Source: Acidimicrobiaceae bacterium (GTDB taxonomy: Bacteria > Actinomycetota > Acidimicrobiia > Acidimicrobiales > Palsa-688). Taken from it: 18,988 nt of DNA. The notes beneath the pieces are model-generated. The model was not told the DNA's origin, made no database searches, and saw nothing but the letters and a program-made list of their open reading frames with translations. Location: NCBI GenBank assembly GCA_003156795.1, contig PMHU01000291.1, positions 11,028-30,015 of the forward strand, in the 5' to 3' direction. This document shows, one piece after another, positions 1 through 7,533 of the stretch; within the stretch, counting starts at the first letter, position 1; every line of letters starts with the position of its first letter. Made by a program: the position numbers and the translations under genes.

Positions 1-1087
1 GGCCGCGGTACTCCTGGGCCCACGGGAAGCGGACGGGCAGGCCGTACTCGTCGGTCTCGCCGGTGGTATCTCCGTACAGCGCGAACGAGCGGACCGCCCC
101 GGAGGAGCGGCCGGCCATGTCCTCACGCATTCCAGCGTGGGCGACGACCAGCCGGCTGTCATCGAGCACGAAATGTGACACGAGTCCGTCGATGAACTCG
201 GTCACCTTGGCCGAGAACTCGGGCGGCTCAGCCTCGAGCTGACGAAGCGTTTCGGCCAGACCGTGACCGGTGGTCACCTGGGATCCCTTCAAGGCGCGAG
301 CCAGCTTGTTCTCGTGGTTGCCAGGGATGGCCAAGGCGTGGCCGGCTTCGACCATGCCCATAGCCAGGCGTAGCACCGCGGGAACGGCTGGGCCGCGGTC
401 GACGAGGTCACCGACAAAGAACGCCCGACGCCCGTCAGGGTGGATGGCGTCGGTGCCGTCACCGTTGATTTCATAACCGAGCTGGTCGAGCATTTCGACT
501 AGCTCGTCGTAGCAGCCGTGGACGTCGCCGATGATGTCGAACGGTCCGCGGTCTGCTCGACGGTCGGTCCATAGTGGGACTCTTTCGATCACCGCGGAGT
601 CGATCTCGTCAACCCCATGGAGCACCCAGTTCCTATGGAAGCCCTCCCTGCGCAGCCCGCCCAGCGACCGGCGTAGCTGGGAGCGCTGATTACGTAGCAC
701 GTGCGAGCCGAAGTCCCGGTCCGGCCGGGTGGCGTTGCGCTCGGCACAGATAGCCTCGGAGACGTCCAAGACAATCGCGACGGCAAATACGTGGTGGCGT
801 TTCGCTAGAGCGACGAGTGACTTGCGGGCTTCGGGTTGTACGTTCGTGGCGTCGACGACCACCAGTCGTCCCGCCTCGAGTCGTTTGCCGGCGATGTAGT
901 GCAGCACGTCGAAGGCTGCTTCGGTGGCCGACTGGTCGTTCTCGTCATCGGCCACAAGGGCCCGACAGAAGTCGCTGGACAGGACTTCGGTGGCGGCGAA
1001 GTGAGTGGCAGCGAACGTGGACTTACCGCAGCCGGACATGCCGACAAGGGCCACCAGGGACAGCTCGGGGACGGCGATCTTCGTCAC
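1..1087 (-). CDS. pnkp: Polynucleotide kinase-phosphatase Pnkp of the Hen1/Pnkp RNA-repair system, 3' end outside window
   Basis: The first 362 codons are present; the gene runs off the left edge. I translated it from a GTG at 1087-1085 that shares GTGA with the hen1 stop. Residues 16-24 are a P-loop (GMSGCGKST) of an N-terminal 5'-kinase. A central metallophosphoesterase carries GDVHGC (187-192), GDLVDRGP (226-233), GNHE (256-259) and VAHAG (315-319), the metal-ligand motifs of the 2',3'-phosphatase. In this family an adenylyltransferase/ligase domain follows; it would lie beyond position 1 and cannot be seen. Known role: Pnkp heals both ends of a cleaved RNA (5' phosphorylation, 3' phosphate removal) and, with Hen1, seals it in the cytoplasm. 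All visible key motifs are intact. The overlap with hen1 implies co-transcription and translational coupling. Confidence 0.95.
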   Translation of the reverse strand, partial: MTKIAVPELSLVALVGMSGCGKSTFAATHFAATEVLSSDFCRALVADDENDQSATEAAFDVLHYIAGKRLEAGRLVVVDATNVQPEARKSLVALAKRHHVFAVAIVLDVSEAICAERNATRPDRDFGSHVLRNQRSQLRRSLGGLRREGFHRNWVLHGVDEIDSAVIERVPLWTDRRADRGPFDIIGDVHGCYDELVEMLDQLGYEINGDGTDAIHPDGRRAFFVGDLVDRGPAVPAVLRLAMGMVEAGHALAIPGNHENKLARALKGSQVTTGHGLAETLRQLEAEPPEFSAKVTEFIDGLVSHFVLDDSRLVVAHAGMREDMAGRSSGAVRSFALYGDTTGETDEYGLPVRFPWAQEYRG

Positions 1088-2505
1088 TTCGGTGGACCCT
1101 GTCGGGTGAAGGTGACCAATTGGGTGGGCGCGCCCAGCGCTTCGTCCGCCGGGCCGATTCCGGAGATCTGCATCCGGTAACCGAAACGGTCAGCTACCTG
1201 GGCGGCCCACTCGGCCAGTTCGGACCGGGTCCATTCGAAGCGGTGGTCGCGGTGGCGTAGCGACCCGGCCGGCAAGCCGGCGAACAAGGTGTTGTATTCC
1301 CGGTTCGGAGTGGTCACGATCACCGTCTTCGGCTGGGCGTAGCCGTAGACGGCCCGCTCCAGTGCCCCGAGGCGCGGCGGGTCGAGATGTTCGACCACCT
1401 CGATCAGGGTCGCCGCGTCAAATTCTTTCAACCTCGCGTCGAGGTAGGTGAGCGCTCCTTGCGCTAGGTCGATCCGCTGGCGCTGGCGCGGCGCCATGCT
1501 GTCGAGATGTAGCCGCCGGGCCGCGGCCTCCAGTGCCCGATGCGACACATCGAGCCCAAGGATTCGCTCGACGTCGGTGTCCTTGAGTAGCCGGCCGAGC
1601 AGGTTCCCGCCCCCGCAGCCCAGGTCGGCGACACTGCGCGCCCCGGCGGTCCTCACCGCGGCCACCACGGCGTCGAGGCGTTGGGCGTTCAAGCTGATCG
1701 GCTTCTCGACCGCTGCCTCCTCGGCGTCGCGGGACTCGGCCTCCTCGTCAGGGTCGGATACGACGTCCTCCTCGAGCAGCCGGGCCAGGGCCGCGTCCAA
1801 GAGTCGACGGTTGTAACGCAGGTAGCGGCGGGTGATCAGATCTTTCTCCGGGTGGGCAGCCAGCCACGATCCGCCGCGTCGCAGCAACTTGTCGATCTCG
1901 GTCTCGTCCACCCAGTAGTGCTTCTCATCGTCCAGCACCGGAAGCAACACGTATAGGTGCTGCAGTACTTCCTGGACCTGCAGGGACCCGGCCAATGTCA
2001 CGTCGAGATACCGGCTCGGCCCCCAATCAGGAAATTGTTCGTCCAAGGGGATCATCCGGGCATTAACCCGGTAGCCCAAGGGCTCGAACAGGCGCCGAAG
2101 CACCACCTCGCCGCCCCGGCAGGGCAGCACCGGCAGGCGCACCTCGAAAGGCAGCGCGGCTTGCGCCATCTCTGGCCGTTCCTTGCTCCGCCCCGACAGT
2201 GCGGTGCCGAACACCTTGCCTAAAGCCACAGCCAGAAAGCTCGAAGCGGCATAGGGCCGATCGTTGACGTACTGCTCCAGCGAGGCATCCCGACCCCTGG
2301 GGCCACGCTTACGGTCCCGGACCAGCGCGATCGGGTCCACATCAACGATCAGCGCTGCGGTGCATCGCTCCTCGGAGGCGTCCGGGTAGACCACGCGGGC
2401 CGTACCGAAAGGCATGGTCACTTCATGGACCCGGCCCGGATGCTTATGGAGCAAGAAACCCAGGTCAGTGGCAGGGGAGTGAGTTGTCGTCAGGGTCAAA
2501 AGCAT
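1084..2505 (-). CDS. hen1: 3'-terminal RNA ribose 2'-O-methyltransferase Hen1
   Basis: 473 aa, the usual length of bacterial Hen1. The N-terminal half (about 1-260) matches the bacterial-specific Hen1 N domain that partners Pnkp; it opens MLLTLTTTHSPATDLGFLLH, which supports this ATG although the ribosome binding site is weak. The C-terminal half is a SAM-dependent methyltransferase with VADLGCGGG (about 292-300) and the Hen1 metal signature: E369, E372, H373 (in IEVVEHL) and H421 (in HRDHRFEWTR). Known role: it methylates the 2'-OH of the 3' end at the break before ligation, so the repaired RNA resists a second cut at the same site. An acidic linker (about 246-268) separates the halves. It is the first gene of the hen1-pnkp pair and overlaps pnkp by 4 nt. 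Confidence 0.96.
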   Translation of the reverse strand: MLLTLTTTHSPATDLGFLLHKHPGRVHEVTMPFGTARVVYPDASEERCTAALIVDVDPIALVRDRKRGPRGRDASLEQYVNDRPYAASSFLAVALGKVFGTALSGRSKERPEMAQAALPFEVRLPVLPCRGGEVVLRRLFEPLGYRVNARMIPLDEQFPDWGPSRYLDVTLAGSLQVQEVLQHLYVLLPVLDDEKHYWVDETEIDKLLRRGGSWLAAHPEKDLITRRYLRYNRRLLDAALARLLEEDVVSDPDEEAESRDAEEAAVEKPISLNAQRLDAVVAAVRTAGARSVADLGCGGGNLLGRLLKDTDVERILGLDVSHRALEAAARRLHLDSMAPRQRQRIDLAQGALTYLDARLKEFDAATLIEVVEHLDPPRLGALERAVYGYAQPKTVIVTTPNREYNTLFAGLPAGSLRHRDHRFEWTRSELAEWAAQVADRFGYRMQISGIGPADEALGAPTQLVTFTRQGPPK

Positions 2506-2589
2506 GATGTTCCGTCTCGGAAGGGCACACGATCATGCCCGACTACGTGTTGCCGTCGCCCGCCATTTCGGCCGACTCTCTCCGGCCGC

Positions 2590-2618
2590 GCCGCCGACCG
2601 ATGTCTGCCGTCGGCGGC
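2590..2618. terminator. Perfect 9-bp GC-rich hairpin between the TA module and hen1
   Basis: GCCGCCGAC (2590-2598) and GTCGGCGGC (2610-2618) are exact inverted repeats around an 11-nt loop. The hairpin lies in the 143-nt gap after the antitoxin stop (2649) and before the hen1 start (2505), all on the minus strand. A second, weaker GC stem lies at about 2613-2642. There is no U-tract, so this may be a factor-assisted terminator, an attenuator insulating hen1 from the upstream toxin operon, or a binding site. The structure is seen; the function is inferred. Confidence 0.4.
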
Positions 2619-2648
2619 TGCGATCTCAGCCGGAGCGCCGCCAAGCGT

Positions 2649-2969
2649 TTATGCCGAGACAAGCTCGACAGAGTCACCTGACAACTGCAGGCGCAGGGTG
2701 ATCCTGAGAAGGCGGGCCAGTCGCATCAGGGTGGCCACGGACGGCTCGTGATCGCCGGCCTCAAGACGTGCAACCGCTGGTTGACTCATTCCCAGCTTTC
2801 GGGCCAGAGCCGTCTGGGTCAGCTCGTGATCGACCCGGTACTGGATGACCAAAATCGCCAGCTGGTTGGCCACCGCGGTGCGGGCCAGCTCGGCCGCTAC
2901 CTCGGCGTCGCGGGCCTCCTCCGCGGCGAGGCGAGCGGCTGTCTTCGATCCGGTCGGCTTCTTAGTCAT
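2649..2969 (-). CDS. XRE-family HTH antitoxin of a toxin-first TA pair
   Basis: 106 aa from the ATG at 2969-2967, which shares ATGA with the toxin stop. An upstream start in the same frame would add 15 residues inside the toxin gene and is less likely. Residues about 50-88 form a Cro/CI-type helix-turn-helix (LTQTALARKLGMSQPAVARL followed by E-A-G and a further helix pair), normal for HigA-like antitoxins. The N-terminus (about 1-40) is charged and helical, probably the toxin-binding or dimer part. Expected role: neutralise the toxin by direct binding and repress the operon through the dyad upstream of the toxin gene. The gene order, toxin then antitoxin, is that of higBA-type modules. The neutralising function is inferred from family and context. 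Confidence 0.85.
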   Translation of the reverse strand: MTKKPTGSKTAARLAAEEARDAEVAAELARTAVANQLAILVIQYRVDHELTQTALARKLGMSQPAVARLEAGDHEPSVATLMRLARLLRITLRLQLSGDSVELVSA

Positions 2970-3304
2970 TTCTCCTGCTCCAATTTCGCCAGGCGTGCTT
3001 CGGCCCGCCGGCACGCAGTAGTGAACCCAGGCGGGTCCACCTCTGCCTCCGGTGCGATCGCCGCCACCACGAACTCATCACCCATCTGGCGATACAGAGC
3101 CCGCCAGGGACTGCGCCCGCCCCGGGGTCGTAACTCGCGAAGGCGGTCTGCTCCAGCCACCGCGCTGCTGTGCGGATAGGGGAGACGAGGCCCAAGCGCT
3201 TCGAGCTTGGCATCAGCATTGATCAAAGCGGCCTTCTCCTTCGCCACTAGCAGCGTCTCACGTTCAGCGATGGCTTCAGCCAGGTATCGGCAGGTCCAGG
3301 CCAT
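2966..3304 (-). CDS. RelE/HigB-like (phage Gp49-like, DUF891-type) toxin
   Basis: 112 aa. The core ALGPRLPYPHSSAV (about 36-49), RLRELRP (54-60) and SPWRALYRQ (65-73), then a beta-strand region and a closing helix PGFTTACRRAEARL (92-105), follows the layout of Gp49-like HigB toxins: G..L..P, LRELR, the R..Y strand, and a terminal basic helix. Members of this superfamily are ribosome-dependent or free mRNA endonucleases; the exact target here is unknown. The ATG sits 9 nt after a TATACT -10 box, so the mRNA would have almost no leader. The stop overlaps the antitoxin start by 4 nt. The N-terminal 20 residues are less typical, so the start is the least certain part. Confidence 0.78.
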   Translation of the reverse strand: MAWTCRYLAEAIAERETLLVAKEKAALINADAKLEALGPRLPYPHSSAVAGADRLRELRPRGGRSPWRALYRQMGDEFVVAAIAPEAEVDPPGFTTACRRAEARLAKLEQEK

Positions 3305-3313
3305 CTAAGACGC

Positions 3314-3333
3314 AGTATAACATCCGTGGTATA
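3314..3333 (-). promoter_or_regulatory. TA-module promoter with overlapping dyad (candidate antitoxin operator)
   Basis: On the minus strand TATACT (3319-3314) lies 9 nt before the toxin ATG, a good -10 box. TATAAC (3316-3321) and GGTATA (3328-3333) form an imperfect inverted repeat with a 6-nt spacer that covers the -10 box. This is what autoregulated TA operons show. The -35 box is weak. Binding by the XRE protein is inferred. Confidence 0.45.
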
Positions 3334-3359
3334 TTTGAGAGTTCCTTTAGCAGTGGGTC

Positions 3360-3388
3360 TTGCGTCGTAGTCCACGGTCATGCATACT
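3360..3388 (+). promoter_or_regulatory. Sigma-70-type promoter of padR-ABC operon
   Basis: TTGCGT (3360-3365), a 17-nt spacer and CATACT (3383-3388) give a well-spaced -35/-10 pair about 35 nt before the padR ATG. The -10 box is the left arm of the palindrome at 3383-3408. Confidence 0.55.
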
Positions 3389-3408
3389 GCGTATGCGTAC
3401 GGAGTATG
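3383..3408. promoter_or_regulatory. 26-nt palindrome, candidate PadR operator
   Basis: CATACT (3383-3388) and AGTATG (3403-3408) are exact complementary arms. Over the full 26 nt, 11 of 13 base pairs are symmetric, including the inner CGTA and TACG blocks. It covers the -10 box and expected start site of the padR operon, so a bound dimer should block transcription. PadR regulators commonly repress their own gene and a linked exporter from such a dyad. The palindrome is seen; the binding is inferred. Confidence 0.6.
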
Positions 3409-3422
3409 TAAGTGGGAGGGCG

Positions 3423-3953
3423 ATGTCGGTCAGGTACGGCTTGTTGGGGCTGTTACGGCTGGCACCGGCCCACGGCTACCAGTTGCGCACCGATCTGGTC
3501 GATGTCACCGGCGCGACGTGGCCGCTCAACATCGGCCAGGTGTACAGCACGCTGCAGCGTCTCGAACGCGATGGATTGATCGAAGCTGACGACGCTGACC
3601 CGGCCGACGGTCCTGAGCGGCGGCGATACCGCATCACTCAAAAGGGGATCTCAGACCTGGATGGCTGGCTAGCTGAGGCTGTGCCCCACGAGAACGGTCC
3701 TCGAAGCGAACTGGTGATCAAGGTGGCGATCGCCATGTCTGTTCCCGGTACTGATGTGCGGTCGGTGCTCGATGCTCAGCGGGCCACCACCTTGATGGTC
3801 CTGCAGCAGCTGACCAAGACCAAACGCGCTGCTGACGGCAAACTGGCCGCCCTGGCAGTCGAATGGATGGTTCTGGGCGCTGAGGCCGAGATTCGCTGGT
3901 TGGACTTGTGTGAGGCGCAGTTGACCAAAGCTGAGAGTAGAGGTTCGAGGTGA
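3423..3953 (+). CDS. PadR-family transcriptional regulator
   Basis: 176 aa from the ATG at 3423, preceded by GGGAGG at 3414-3419. Earlier in-frame starts (3360, 3393) would place the promoter and operator inside the gene and are rejected. Residues 1-75 are the PadR winged helix: YGLLGLLRLAPAHGYQL (5-21), then GQVYSTLQRLERDGLIE (38-54), then the wing with ERRRYRITQKG (65-75). The C-terminal part (about 90-170) is a helical dimer region. Likely role: a ligand-responsive repressor of the ABC exporter genes that follow; its stop overlaps the next start by 4 nt (GTGA). The inducer is unknown, perhaps a substrate of the exporter. Confidence 0.9.
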   Translation: MSVRYGLLGLLRLAPAHGYQLRTDLVDVTGATWPLNIGQVYSTLQRLERDGLIEADDADPADGPERRRYRITQKGISDLDGWLAEAVPHENGPRSELVIKVAIAMSVPGTDVRSVLDAQRATTLMVLQQLTKTKRAADGKLAALAVEWMVLGAEAEIRWLDLCEAQLTKAESRGSR

Positions 3954-4651
3954 CCGCGATCTTGGAGTTGCTAAACGTCAGCCGGCTGTTCAGGCAGGGT
4001 TCGGTTGAAGTGGCGGCGTTGAGCGAGGTCAGTCTCTCGGTTGCTCGGGGCGAGTTGGTGGCGGTGATGGGTCCGTCGGGTTCGGGAAAGTCGACCCTTC
4101 TCAATATCGCCGGAGGACTGGATTGGCCGACCTCCGGGACCGTGTTTGTGGATGGGACCGACTTGGGGGGCCTGTCGGCTGCGGAGCTGGCTGGCTTGCG
4201 TCGGGGGTCGTTGGGTTACGTGTTTCAGGAGTTGAACCTGGTGCGCAGCCTCACCGCGGCCGAGAACGTCGCCCTGCCGTTGGAACTAGATGGGCGATCT
4301 GCCCGCGAGAGCCGAGCCGAGGCGATCGAGTCGCTTCGGGTGGTGGGGATGGCCGACCAGGTGGATCGCTTCCCCGACGAGATGTCGGGCGGCGAGCAGC
4401 AGCGAGTGGCTATCGCCCGAGGGCTGGTCGGGACCCGCCGGTTGTTGCTGGCTGATGAGCCGACTGGGGCGTTGGACTCGGCGGCCGGTGAGGAGATCGT
4501 GTCGCTGTTGCGACGCCGCTGCGATGCCGGTTGCGCGGCTCTGCTGGTTACCCATGAGGCGCGCTATGCGGGGTGGGCGGACCGAGTTGTGTATTTGCGG
4601 GACGGGGCTGTGGTTGAGCGGGCGTCGGTGTCACCCGACGACGACTTATGA
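3950..4651 (+). CDS. ABC transporter ATP-binding protein (MacB/LolD/FtsE-type)
   Basis: 233 aa, starting at GTG 3950 inside the padR stop. All nucleotide-binding motifs are intact: Walker A GPSGSGKST (41-49), Q-loop FQ with Q93, signature MSGGEQQ (145-151), Walker B LLLADE (165-170) with catalytic E170, D-loop GALD (173-176) and H-loop H202. The sequence after Walker A and the ELNLV segment after the Q-loop match the MacB/LolD group, which pairs with FtsX-like permeases working as mechanotransmission or efflux pumps rather than classical importers. It acts on the cytoplasmic face of the membrane. The stop overlaps the permease start by 4 nt (ATGA), so the two are translated together. The substrate is unknown. 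Confidence 0.94.
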   Translation: MTAILELLNVSRLFRQGSVEVAALSEVSLSVARGELVAVMGPSGSGKSTLLNIAGGLDWPTSGTVFVDGTDLGGLSAAELAGLRRGSLGYVFQELNLVRSLTAAENVALPLELDGRSARESRAEAIESLRVVGMADQVDRFPDEMSGGEQQRVAIARGLVGTRRLLLADEPTGALDSAAGEEIVSLLRRRCDAGCAALLVTHEARYAGWADRVVYLRDGAVVERASVSPDDDL

Positions 4652-7425
4652 GCGCCGGATCGTTGCGGGTGGCGCTGAGAATCGCCGTCCGCGAAGCGCG
4701 CCGCCAGCGGTCTCGTTCGATCTCGGTGGTGTTGGCGCTTGCGCTGCCGGTGGCGGCGGTCACGGCGGCCGATGTGGTCGTGCGCTCCGACCACCTGAGC
4801 GCGGTCCAGCAAGCCGAGCGCCAGCTAGCCGGGTCGGCGGCGGTTGTCACTTGGCCGGGTTACGGACCGCTTGCGCAGGACCCTCTGGGGAATAGCGCAC
4901 CGGTCGCCGTCCCTGCTCTGGGTGTCAACACTCCGCTCGGTGCCCAACAACGTCCCGCCCCGCCCTTTCCCGTCGCCCTACTGCCGCCGGGGGCGACCGC
5001 CGTGGGCGAAGCCGATGCCTACGCGTTCCTGGCCTCGGCGGCCAACGGTGACTATTTCCAGATTCGCGGCAGCGACTTCGCCGCCGCCGGCCCGAGAAAC
5101 AGCGTGTCCGTCAAATCCGGACGGGTCCCGACATCTGCCAGTGACGTCGCTCTCAGCCCTTCAGCCGCCAAAGACTTGGCCGCCCGGATCGGCACAGCGC
5201 TACGGGTCCCGGGCAGCTCGCTCACCTTCCGGGTGGTGGGCATCATCTCGGACCGATACTCGCCTGGCGACTCAGTCGCGTTGACCACCGAAGCCGCAGC
5301 CAGACAGCTGCAGCCGGAATCCCTCTCCGGCGGCGGACCGAGCGGAATAACCCAGTGGTATGTCTCGTCGGCCGCCCCCGTCCAATGGGCAACTGTCTTG
5401 GCTTTCAATCAGCGGGGTTGGACTGTCATCTCGAGTTACGTGCTCTCCCACCGTCCGCCGGCCAGTGCGGTGGCGTTCGATAGTCAGCAGGCCAACCCGG
5501 CGATCGACACCGGGCCCGGCCCCGACAGCCGAACCACCCAGGTCGGGTCCGGCCTGCTCGCAGCCATGCTCCTCCTCGAGGTCGTCTTCGTAGCCGGCCC
5601 GGCCTTCGCCGTCGGGGCCCGCCGTCGCCGCCACGAGCTGGCCGTCATCGGCGCCACCGGCGCCCGCCCCCGCCATCTAGCCACCATGGTCGTATCCGAC
5701 GGTCTTCTTCTCGGGACCGTTGCCGCGTTAGGGGGCGCGGCCGCCGGGCTCGGCGCTGGTGCTCTTACCTTGGCCGCCCTGCGAGCGTGGGCAGATAGGG
5801 TGCCCGGGCCGTACACCGTTCGGGGATGGGAGATCGCCGGCATCGCGTTGCTGGCTTTGCTCAGTGGACTCATCGGCGCTCTCTTGCCAGCCGTCTCGGT
5901 CAGCCGAGCGCCCCTGTCACAGGTGTTGCGCGGCCAACAAGCACCATCACGGCTCTCATTGCGACCGGCCGCGTTCGGTGTCGCCGCTCTTGCCGGCGCC
6001 GTCGCGCTCATCATCGCTGACCTTGACGAGGTGTCCAACGGTGGCGTGCCAGTTCCCCTGGTCGTTGCAGCGGTGCTGGCCGAGGTTGGGTTCGTTCTGC
6101 TCACCCCGGCCCTGCTGGCCGGAGCCGGGCGGCTGTCCAGCCGGTTGCCGCTGTGGGGACGGATGGCCGTGCGGGACAGCGCTCGCAACCGCAGCGCCGC
6201 CGCCCCCGCCGTGGCCGCGGTCATCGCGGTGGCCGCGGCATGCAGCACCGGCCTGGTGTACGGGTCGTCCTGGATGGCGCATGACCGGATCACATACATA
6301 CCGTCGATGCCCACCGGCGATGGCGTCGTCTTCGTCGGCCCCAGCATCGGCGGACCGTCCGTCTCCGCCGCCACCGAGCTGGACGCCGTGCGGACGGCGC
6401 TGCCCGGTGCCTCGGTGGCGGAGCTGCAAGGCCCCGCTGGGAACCGTCAGGCGATCGTCCTGCCCCCTGCCACCCCCGGGTGCCCGAGCCCCAACATCCA
6501 GTTCCAGAGCGGCGGCCAGTTCCAAAGTGGCGGCGTAGTCGGCCTCATTGGCGGTTCGCCGCAGTGCGCAGGAATCATCTCCGGACCAGGCCTGACCTCA
6601 GGACCTATGTACCTGGTCGATAACGGCACCGCCTTGGCACGCGTCATAGGCGGTGCCAGCGGACGGCAAGCGGCCGCCGCACTGGGTGCAGGCCGAGCCG
6701 TGCTGTTCGACCCATCGCTCGTCAAGAACGGTCAGATCTCCCTCGCCCTCGGACCCGGGCAACCTTCAAGGGCTGTGATCCCGGCCGTGGTGGTGACCTG
6801 GCCTGGGCCAACGGACACCGCACCCGGAGATGTGGTCCTGCCTCCGGCTGTCGCCGACCGCCTGCGCCTCGGCTACTCGCCTGTCGAGATCTACATTCGC
6901 CACGCCGCGTCGCAACCCAAGGCTCACCTACGGGCGGCGAATACCGCCCTCGCCCAACTCGGCGTCAACGGCATAGACATCCAGGCCGCCTATTCCAACG
7001 GGATCGGATTGGTACTCATAGCTGTCGTCGGGGCCGACCTGCTGCTCGCCATCGCGGTAGCGATCGCGGCGACCGCTCTGCTCCTGATTGACGCCGCGCC
7101 CGACCTGAGGACCCTTGCCGCGATAGGCGCCGCCCCCGGCGGCCGGCGTCGCCTCGCTCTTGGACGGGCCGGGCTCATCTGCGGCCTCGGGTCACTGCTC
7201 GGCGCGACCACCGGCATCGGTGTCGGTATCGCCCTCATCTGGCGTGTTCGCCACGTGGAAGGCGGCCCGCCGGTCCCGGGCAACCCGATCATCAACACGT
7301 ACCCCTTGAGCATCCCCTGGCTACACCTTCTCGCCATCCTCGTCGTACCGCCCATAGTCGCCGGCGCCACCGCGCTTCTACTGAGAGGCCCCAAGCTCGA
7401 AATCGAGGCTCGACGGCCCAGCTAG
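4648..7425 (+). CDS. FtsX-like ABC transporter permease, 925 aa
   Basis: Ten probable membrane segments: about 25-45, 301-322, 345-378, 394-418, 438-458, 469-495, 517-538, 785-813, 838-865 and 890-912. Two large outside domains lie at about 46-300 and 540-784. The segment after the second helix (GARRRRHELAVIGATGARPR, 323-342) is the typical cytoplasmic coupling stretch of FtsX permeases, and PDLRTLAAIGAAPGGRRR (818-835) is its equivalent in the second half; this is the duplicated FtsX arrangement common in actinobacteria. It is translationally coupled to the ATPase and presumably forms the exporter with it. The second outside domain carries a short in-frame duplication (QFQSGG twice, about 618-629). 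The substrate cannot be told from sequence; a lipid, peptide or antibiotic is possible. Confidence 0.9.
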   Translation: MSAGSLRVALRIAVREARRQRSRSISVVLALALPVAAVTAADVVVRSDHLSAVQQAERQLAGSAAVVTWPGYGPLAQDPLGNSAPVAVPALGVNTPLGAQQRPAPPFPVALLPPGATAVGEADAYAFLASAANGDYFQIRGSDFAAAGPRNSVSVKSGRVPTSASDVALSPSAAKDLAARIGTALRVPGSSLTFRVVGIISDRYSPGDSVALTTEAAARQLQPESLSGGGPSGITQWYVSSAAPVQWATVLAFNQRGWTVISSYVLSHRPPASAVAFDSQQANPAIDTGPGPDSRTTQVGSGLLAAMLLLEVVFVAGPAFAVGARRRRHELAVIGATGARPRHLATMVVSDGLLLGTVAALGGAAAGLGAGALTLAALRAWADRVPGPYTVRGWEIAGIALLALLSGLIGALLPAVSVSRAPLSQVLRGQQAPSRLSLRPAAFGVAALAGAVALIIADLDEVSNGGVPVPLVVAAVLAEVGFVLLTPALLAGAGRLSSRLPLWGRMAVRDSARNRSAAAPAVAAVIAVAAACSTGLVYGSSWMAHDRITYIPSMPTGDGVVFVGPSIGGPSVSAATELDAVRTALPGASVAELQGPAGNRQAIVLPPATPGCPSPNIQFQSGGQFQSGGVVGLIGGSPQCAGIISGPGLTSGPMYLVDNGTALARVIGGASGRQAAAALGAGRAVLFDPSLVKNGQISLALGPGQPSRAVIPAVVVTWPGPTDTAPGDVVLPPAVADRLRLGYSPVEIYIRHAASQPKAHLRAANTALAQLGVNGIDIQAAYSNGIGLVLIAVVGADLLLAIAVAIAATALLLIDAAPDLRTLAAIGAAPGGRRRLALGRAGLICGLGSLLGATTGIGVGIALIWRVRHVEGGPPVPGNPIINTYPLSIPWLHLLAILVVPPIVAGATALLLRGPKLEIEARRPS

Positions 7426-7432
7426 ACGCAGG

Positions 7433-7533
7433 TCAGGCCGCCGGTAGCCATAGCTCGGGACCAATGATGAGCCCTCCGCTGCCCGTGGAGTAACTGTTCA
7501 AGTCCCCCCTCCGACACTCACCCCCTTCGACAC
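7433..7533 (-). repeat. ~100-bp direct repeat, copy 1: 3' end of a lost coding sequence
   Basis: Aligns with 9796-9893. Read on the minus strand, both end in GPELWLPAA or RPELWLPAA and a TGA, and share GDL-(N/H)-SYSTG 19-27 codons before the stop. Within PELWLPAA the copies differ mainly at third codon positions, and the only length difference is one codon, so the similarity was kept as protein. No complete gene precedes it on the minus strand. It may be the tail of a serine recombinase (compare the end of the remnant at 17748-18209), but that identity is weak. Confidence 0.7.

Noticed and set aside
5484..6374. 296-codon minus-strand frame opposite the permease
   Set aside because: Low-complexity Ala/Arg/Pro shadow; the plus strand encodes a clear FtsX permease.
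7481..7520. tRNA-like 3' half (TTCAAGTCCCC, like a T-loop) in the ~100-bp repeat, possible att site
   Set aside because: The bases before the loop (AACTG) cannot pair with CCCCC, no other tRNA arms are present, and the sequence is conserved as codons between copies.
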